The notes under the pieces are model-generated. The model had not been told where the DNA came from. It ran no database searches and was given only the letters and a program-made list of their open reading frames with translations. A DNA stretch of 64,000 nt. Source: Pinisolibacter aquiterrae (GTDB lineage Bacteria > Pseudomonadota > Alphaproteobacteria > Rhizobiales > Ancalomicrobiaceae). Below are positions 59,474 to 64,000 of the stretch, one piece after another. Position 1 is the stretch's first letter. The number at the start of each line of letters is the position of its first letter. Position numbers and translations under genes: made by a program. The stretch lies in NCBI RefSeq assembly GCF_019160155.1, contig NZ_JAFNIH010000006.1, positions 1 through 64,000 of the forward strand. Direction: 5' to 3'.

Positions 59474-60742
59474 TCACTGGGTCAGGAAGGTCTTGGTGCC
59501 GTTCGGGCCGACACCCTCGGGGACCGGCACGTCGGTCGAGTTGTAGTCGGTGTTGAGCACCATGGTCGGACCGGCGGCGAGGGTGAAGCGGTCGGCGACG
59601 ACGATGGTGTAGGCCGACTTGTCGGCGACCGGCCGATTGGCGGAGATGTCGAGCCGCCCCCTCGGGATGTAGAAGGTGCCGAGCAGGGTGTTGGCGTGGT
59701 CGGCGCTGATCTCGTGCTTGACGACGTGGCTCACCGAACGATCCTCGAAGACGAGAATGCCGGCGAGCGGGCCGGTCTTGGGCGCGGTGAGGGACACCGT
59801 CGCCGCGCGCTCGAAACGCAGGCGCGGGTCGGAGCCGGTCAGGTAGAAGCCGACGTTGGTGCCGGTGAAGGAGGCGAAGTCGGTGACCAGGAAGTCGCCG
59901 TCCTTGATCACGTAGATGCCCGGTTCGAGCCGGACATGGGCGGCGCCCCTGACGGTCAGGCCGCCGCAATAGAGGCCGGGCTTGAGGATCGCCGTGCCGA
60001 AGGAGATCACGTAGTTCGTCCGCGAGCAGGTCGAGGGGACGGGCGGCGCGGGGCGCGCTGCGAGCGGGTCGGGGATGACCGGGCAATCGGTCTGGGGCGT
60101 CGGGTTGAAGGTGCCGGCGCCGAGTTTCTCCTTGCCGCCGGAGGAACAGATGAAGGCGGCGTCGAGGGTCGCGTCGTCCTGGATGTAGAGGCCCTTGCCG
60201 TTGGTGCTGTCGGAATAGACCGAGCAACCGGGAGCCTTGAGCCGGGCCGACTGGGCGAGATGGACCGTCTGCTGCTGATTGGGGTTGAGGCCGATGACGC
60301 AGATCGGGGCTCCACCGACGACCTTGGCGGTGGCCTGGACGGAGGCGCGGGCGGACGACTTGTCGGCGAGATGGATCATATAGGTCGGTATGGTGCCGAC
60401 CAGTTGGACGGTCACGGTCTTGGCGACGGTGTCGACGACGGGCGTGATCTCGGCGACGAGGCCGCGCTGGTCGAGGGCGGTCTGGGCATAGGTGGTGGCG
60501 ACGCGGCCGATGGTGGTGGCGTCGGCGTTGCCGAGGCGGAATTCGCGCGCCGCGCTCAGCGCGGCGGTGTCGGCGATCCGCTGGAGATCACTGCGGCTGT
60601 TCGAGAGATTGGCGTAGTCGACCGCCAGTCCGGACGCGCCGACGAGGCTGGTGGCGAGCAGGCCGAAGGTCACGGCAGTCCCGCCGCGACGATCGCGGGA
60701 GAGACGAGAGAGGAGGGCGCGCAGTCCAGTCCACAGGGGCAT
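59474..60742 (-). CDS. TadG/Flp-pilus-type pseudopilin-assembly protein (422 aa)
   Basis: Begins with a short cytoplasmic part and a single N-terminal helix (RRGGTAVTFGLLATSLVGASGLAVDYANL), the pattern of TadE/TadG-like putative pilus proteins. The remaining 370 residues are periplasmic and beta-rich, with six or more Cys (CSVYSDST, AAFICSSGG, TDCPVIPD, STCSRT, LYCGG) that may form disulfides. The length suits TadG-like proteins with an added domain. It overlaps no other tad gene here and follows the receiver-only regulator by two bases, so the two are cotranscribed. Confidence 0.8.
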   Translation of the reverse strand: MPLWTGLRALLSRLSRDRRGGTAVTFGLLATSLVGASGLAVDYANLSNSRSDLQRIADTAALSAAREFRLGNADATTIGRVATTYAQTALDQRGLVAEITPVVDTVAKTVTVQLVGTIPTYMIHLADKSSARASVQATAKVVGGAPICVIGLNPNQQQTVHLAQSARLKAPGCSVYSDSTNGKGLYIQDDATLDAAFICSSGGKEKLGAGTFNPTPQTDCPVIPDPLAARPAPPVPSTCSRTNYVISFGTAILKPGLYCGGLTVRGAAHVRLEPGIYVIKDGDFLVTDFASFTGTNVGFYLTGSDPRLRFERAATVSLTAPKTGPLAGILVFEDRSVSHVVKHEISADHANTLLGTFYIPRGRLDISANRPVADKSAYTIVVADRFTLAAGPTMVLNTDYNSTDVPVPEGVGPNGTKTFLTQ

Positions 60743-60744
60743 GA

Positions 60745-61230
60745 TCACGTCTCCTCGGTCCGCCGGATCGCCCGGTGGGCGCGGATCATGAATTTGATCT
60801 GATGGGCGAGAAGGCGCCAATTGACCGGCTTGCACATGAAGCCGGTGGCACCGGCCTCGTAGGCGCGATCGATCGAGACCATGTCCTCGCGGCCGGTCAC
60901 CACCATGATCGGCAGATCGTCGAAGCCGGGCCGGGCGCGCAGGTGGGCGACGAGATCGATCCCGTTCATGCCGGGCATGTCGACGTCGAAGAGGGCGGCG
61001 TCGAACCGGCGCTCGGCGAGGATCGCCAGGGCCTCCTCGGCGTCCTCGGCGGTGGTCACCGTGACGCCGGGCGCGGAGAGATAGACCGAGCAGAACTCGC
61101 GCTGAATGGGATCGTCGTCGACCGCGAGAATTTCGGTCGCGGACTCGAAAACCCAATCGTATCTGGCGCTGGTATCGGCGATTCTCGTCAACTTCCTGCC
61201 CTTCGAAGCCCGACTCGTGTGGTTGACCAT
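60745..61230 (-). CDS. Single-domain response regulator (161 aa)
   Basis: CheY-type receiver at residues about 32-150: acidic triad Asp38-Asp40, phosphoacceptor Asp82 (AALFDVDMPGMNG), Thr in VVTGRED and Lys in GFMCKPVNW. The N-terminal 30 residues are an unpaired extension, so a later start is possible. No output domain is present, so it acts through protein contacts or as a phosphate sink. Divergent from the hybrid kinase at 61333, which is its likely phosphate donor. It is coupled to the TadG-like gene. Confidence 0.88.
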   Translation of the reverse strand: MVNHTSRASKGRKLTRIADTSARYDWVFESATEILAVDDDPIQREFCSVYLSAPGVTVTTAEDAEEALAILAERRFDAALFDVDMPGMNGIDLVAHLRARPGFDDLPIMVVTGREDMVSIDRAYEAGATGFMCKPVNWRLLAHQIKFMIRAHRAIRRTEET

Positions 61231-61332
61231 GGGGCATTCTAATATTCACCCCCTAAATTTCCGTGTGAGGTGGCGGGGCATTTTCACGGTCCCGTTGGCG
61301 ATGCCTTAACGACGTCGCGGCATGGTTCGGTC

Positions 61333-64000
61333 ATGAAACGCCCGACGATGACGATCCGCGCACGCCTCCTCCTCTTGGTGGTCTCGGCCATCTCGGTCGC
61401 GCTCGTCGCGATCGTCGGTCTCGGGGTGTGGTTCGAGGCGGCGCGTTACGCGGTCGCCAAGCGGGACGGGCTCTTCGCCACCGCCACGGTGCTGGCGGCG
61501 GCCGGCGCGCGGGCGACCGCGGAGGGCGATCCGACCGGGGCGCATCAGGTCATTCGGGCGATCGGCCGCATCGACGGCATCGTCTTCGCCGCGATCGAAC
61601 GCCGCGACGGCCGTGTGATCGCCGACGTCGGCGCGACCGAGCAGTTGATGCGCGATCTCGTGCTCGACGACCCCGCGACCCCCATCTCGGTGCCGACGCT
61701 CATCGCCAATCGCACGATCGAGGTTCGCGTGCCGGTGGTTCTCGGCGGCGAGGAGGTCGGCCGGCTGCGGTTGATCGCCGACACGCGCGATCTTCCGGGG
61801 CGCGTGGCGGCGGCGGCCGGCGTCGGCCTTTCGGGCGGGTTCGCCGCGCTGGCGCTGGCGCTCCTGGTCACGTTCCGCCTCGAAGGGCGGATCACGCGGC
61901 CGCTCCGGTCCCTCACCGAGACCATGGCGCGGGTCGGCGCCGGCCACGACTACGGCGTGACACTGGCGGTGGAGAGCCGCGACGAGGCCGGCGTGCTGGT
62001 CGAGGGCTTCAACACCATGCTCGGCGACATCCGCGAGCGCGACGACCGGCTCGCCCGTCATCGCGAGCGTCTGGAACAGGACGTCGCCGACCGCACCGCC
62101 GATTACGCGCGCGCCGCGCGCGAGGCGGAGGAGGCCAATCGCGCCAAATCCGACTTCCTCGCCACCATGAGCCACGAGATCCGCACGCCGATGAACGGCA
62201 TCCTGGTGATGGCGGAACTGCTCGCGGTCGGTGATCTGCCCAATCGCGCGCGACGGCAGGCGGAGGTGATCGCGCGGTCGGGGGCGAGCCTTCTCGCCAT
62301 CATCAACGACATTCTCGATCTCTCGAAGATCGAGGCGGGCAAGCTCGAGGTCGAGCATCTCGCCGTCGATCCGCACGAGGCGGTCGACACCGTGCTGAAG
62401 CTCTTCGCCGACCGCGCGCGATCGAAGGGGCTCGATCTCGCCGCGCGGATCGATCTGCCGCGCGAGGCGCGGATCGACGCCGATCCGACCCGACTAGGGC
62501 AGGTTCTCGCCAATCTCGTCAACAACGCGCTGAAGTTCACCGAGAGCGGCGGCGTCTCGATCGAAGTGGAGGCGACCGGCGACGACCGCGTCCTCTTCGC
62601 GGTGGTCGACACCGGCATCGGTATCGCCGAGGACAAGCTCGGGACCCTCTTCGACGCCTTCACCCAGGCCGACCAGTCGACCACCCGCAAGTTCGGCGGC
62701 ACCGGGCTGGGTCTCGCCATCGCCCGACGTCTGGTCGACGCGATGGGTGGCGAGATCGCGGTGACCAGCGTCGAGGGGCGCGGCACCTGTTTCTTCTTCA
62801 CCCTGCCGACGACGGTGGCGACGGCGGAGGTCGCGCCCTGGCATCGGCTCGCGGAGGGCGAGCGGGCGATCGCGGTGGTGGCGCTCGCGGGGCGCCAGAG
62901 CGCGGCGATGGTGATGCATCATCTGCGGCTCGCCGGCTTCAGGGCGATCCCGGCGTCGGTCGACGACCTCGCCGATCTCGCCCCCGGCGCGCGTCTCGTC
63001 GTCGCCGATCCCGCCGCCCTGCGCGACCGGCCGAGGCTCGAGTCGCTCGCCGGGGGGGGCGTGGTGGTGCTGGCGCCGCCGGCGGAGGACGTCGAGGGGC
63101 TGGTCGCCTCGGGCGCGGCCGCGACCTCGATCGGTTGGCCGGCGAGCCGGAGCGATCTCGACGCGGTGGTCGCCCGTCTCGCCGAGGGGCGGCCCCTCGC
63201 CTCGCTCGAGGAGCGGGGGCGGCACGGGGCGGTGGCCTCGGTGCGGTTCGAAGGCCTGCGCGTCCTCGTCGCCGACGATGCGGAGGTCAATCGCGAGGTC
63301 GCGGCGGCGGCGCTGTCGCGGCTCGGCATCACCGCGACCTTCGCCGTCGACGACCGCGAGGCGGTCGCGGCGGTCGCGGCCTCGGCGTGGGATCTGGTGT
63401 TGATGGACGGCTCGATGCCGGTGCTCGACGGGTTCGACGCGACCCGCGAGATCCGGGCGCGCGAGGCGGCCGAGGGAGCGCCGCGCACGCCGATCGTCGC
63501 GCTCACCGCCCATGTCGTCGGCACGGTGGCGGACGCCTGGCGCGCGGCGGGGATGGACGGGGTGCTGCACAAGCCCTTTACCCTGGCCCAGCTCGAGGCG
63601 GTGATCCGGGCTCATGCGCTCCATCTGGTCGAGACCGTCGGGGTCGAGGAGAGCGAGGCCGAGACGACGGCCGCCGACGCGCGTGCGGCGGACGGCGCGG
63701 CGGAGGAGACGCCGGTGCTCGACGGCAGCGTTCTCGCCGATCTCCGGGCGATGGCCGGCGGGGCGAGCGCGGTGGTCGACCGGGTGACCCGCCTCTACGA
63801 GACGCAGTCGGCGGAGAAGCTGCGCGATCTGCACGAGGCGGCGCGTTCGGGGGATCTCGAGCGGCTCGGCGCGGCGGCCCATGCGTTGAAGTCGATGAGC
63901 TTCAACGTCGGGGCGCGGCGGGTGGCGGAGCGGGCGGCCGAGCTCGAGCGGGCGGCGCGGCTCGAGGCGCGCGTGGTGGAGGACGGCGAGATCGATCGTC
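61333..64000 (+). CDS. Hybrid sensor histidine kinase, 3' end beyond the window
   Basis: Membrane kinase of at least 889 residues. A helix at about 9-35, a periplasmic sensor at about 36-155 and a second helix at 158-180 come first. HAMP and coiled coil follow at 180-260, then HisKA with His281 (TMSHEIRTPMNG), HATPase (LVNNALKFTESGG, DTGIGIAEDKL, FGGTGLGLAIARRLV), an inactive-looking receiver-like region and a receiver with Asp692 (LVLMDGSMP). A C-terminal HPt has His850 (AAHALKSMS). It is divergent from the receiver gene and has no stop before the window end. Confidence 0.92.
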   Translation, partial: MKRPTMTIRARLLLLVVSAISVALVAIVGLGVWFEAARYAVAKRDGLFATATVLAAAGARATAEGDPTGAHQVIRAIGRIDGIVFAAIERRDGRVIADVGATEQLMRDLVLDDPATPISVPTLIANRTIEVRVPVVLGGEEVGRLRLIADTRDLPGRVAAAAGVGLSGGFAALALALLVTFRLEGRITRPLRSLTETMARVGAGHDYGVTLAVESRDEAGVLVEGFNTMLGDIRERDDRLARHRERLEQDVADRTADYARAAREAEEANRAKSDFLATMSHEIRTPMNGILVMAELLAVGDLPNRARRQAEVIARSGASLLAIINDILDLSKIEAGKLEVEHLAVDPHEAVDTVLKLFADRARSKGLDLAARIDLPREARIDADPTRLGQVLANLVNNALKFTESGGVSIEVEATGDDRVLFAVVDTGIGIAEDKLGTLFDAFTQADQSTTRKFGGTGLGLAIARRLVDAMGGEIAVTSVEGRGTCFFFTLPTTVATAEVAPWHRLAEGERAIAVVALAGRQSAAMVMHHLRLAGFRAIPASVDDLADLAPGARLVVADPAALRDRPRLESLAGGGVVVLAPPAEDVEGLVASGAAATSIGWPASRSDLDAVVARLAEGRPLASLEERGRHGAVASVRFEGLRVLVADDAEVNREVAAAALSRLGITATFAVDDREAVAAVAASAWDLVLMDGSMPVLDGFDATREIRAREAAEGAPRTPIVALTAHVVGTVADAWRAAGMDGVLHKPFTLAQLEAVIRAHALHLVETVGVEESEAETTAADARAADGAAEETPVLDGSVLADLRAMAGGASAVVDRVTRLYETQSAEKLRDLHEAARSGDLERLGAAAHALKSMSFNVGARRVAERAAELERAARLEARVVEDGEIDR

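Overview
The window is about 70% G+C, gene-dense DNA from an alphaproteobacterium, most likely of the Rhizobiales/Hyphomicrobiales. The support is a DUF1013 (TrcR-type) gene, a DUF1192 gene beside recF, and the overall gene style. The genus cannot be decided from the sequence. Apart from the left edge, base composition and codon use look uniform. Layout: 1-3,170 is an accessory left edge. It holds the 3' end of an IS3-family transposase, an unknown small gene, about 1.2 kb of A+T-richer DNA full of inverted repeats and a degenerate 13-nt repeat, and a HigBA/HI1419-HI1420-type toxin-antitoxin pair. 3,175-13,861 carries a BASS/YfeH-type transporter divergent from a GntR regulator. A second GntR regulator then leads a peptide ABC transporter operon that includes a gamma-glutamyltransferase-like enzyme, a DUF1028 protein and a two-domain ATPase. 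14,167-17,258 is an orphan CbbQ/NorQ plus CbbO/NorD pair. 17,293-33,205 (minus strand) is a large amide/urea nitrogen block: amiC and amiR, then urtABCDE, amiE, an NCS1 permease, a MetX-like hydrolase and a divergent urease set (ureE, ureF, fused ureAB, ureC, ureG, ureD). 33,376-41,184 is mixed: an Lrp regulator, diaminopropionate ammonia-lyase, an M20 amidohydrolase, recF, a RibD-type reductase, a cupin protein, a quinone oxidoreductase and trcR. 41,401-44,729 is a LuxR-type regulator, a NahK-like hybrid kinase and a FIST-domain NosP-like sensor. 44,861-58,200 is a tungsten aldehyde oxidoreductase island: three-subunit AOR, a TupABC tungstate transporter, MoaD-like and MoeA-like proteins and a ModE-like regulator. 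58,234-64,000 has an unknown small gene, an EAL phosphodiesterase, a TadG-like pilus protein, a receiver protein and a hybrid histidine kinase that runs off the end. How the genes work together: in the nitrogen block AmiC would sense amides (or urea) and free AmiR, an ANTAR antiterminator. RNA leaders upstream of both amiC and urtA show paired six-base-loop hairpins, the second of which overlaps a strong intrinsic terminator. That would put uptake (Urt), amide hydrolysis (AmiE) and urea hydrolysis (urease) under one amide-sensing antitermination switch. In the AOR island, tungstate import, metal insertion and the enzyme subunits lie together, as in known aor operons. The most distinctive non-gene feature is a family of three 127-bp, three-hairpin elements at 20,548, 36,412 and 38,584. 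Their outer stems differ in sequence but stay paired. They sit at stop codons, and one supplies the C-terminus of a protein.
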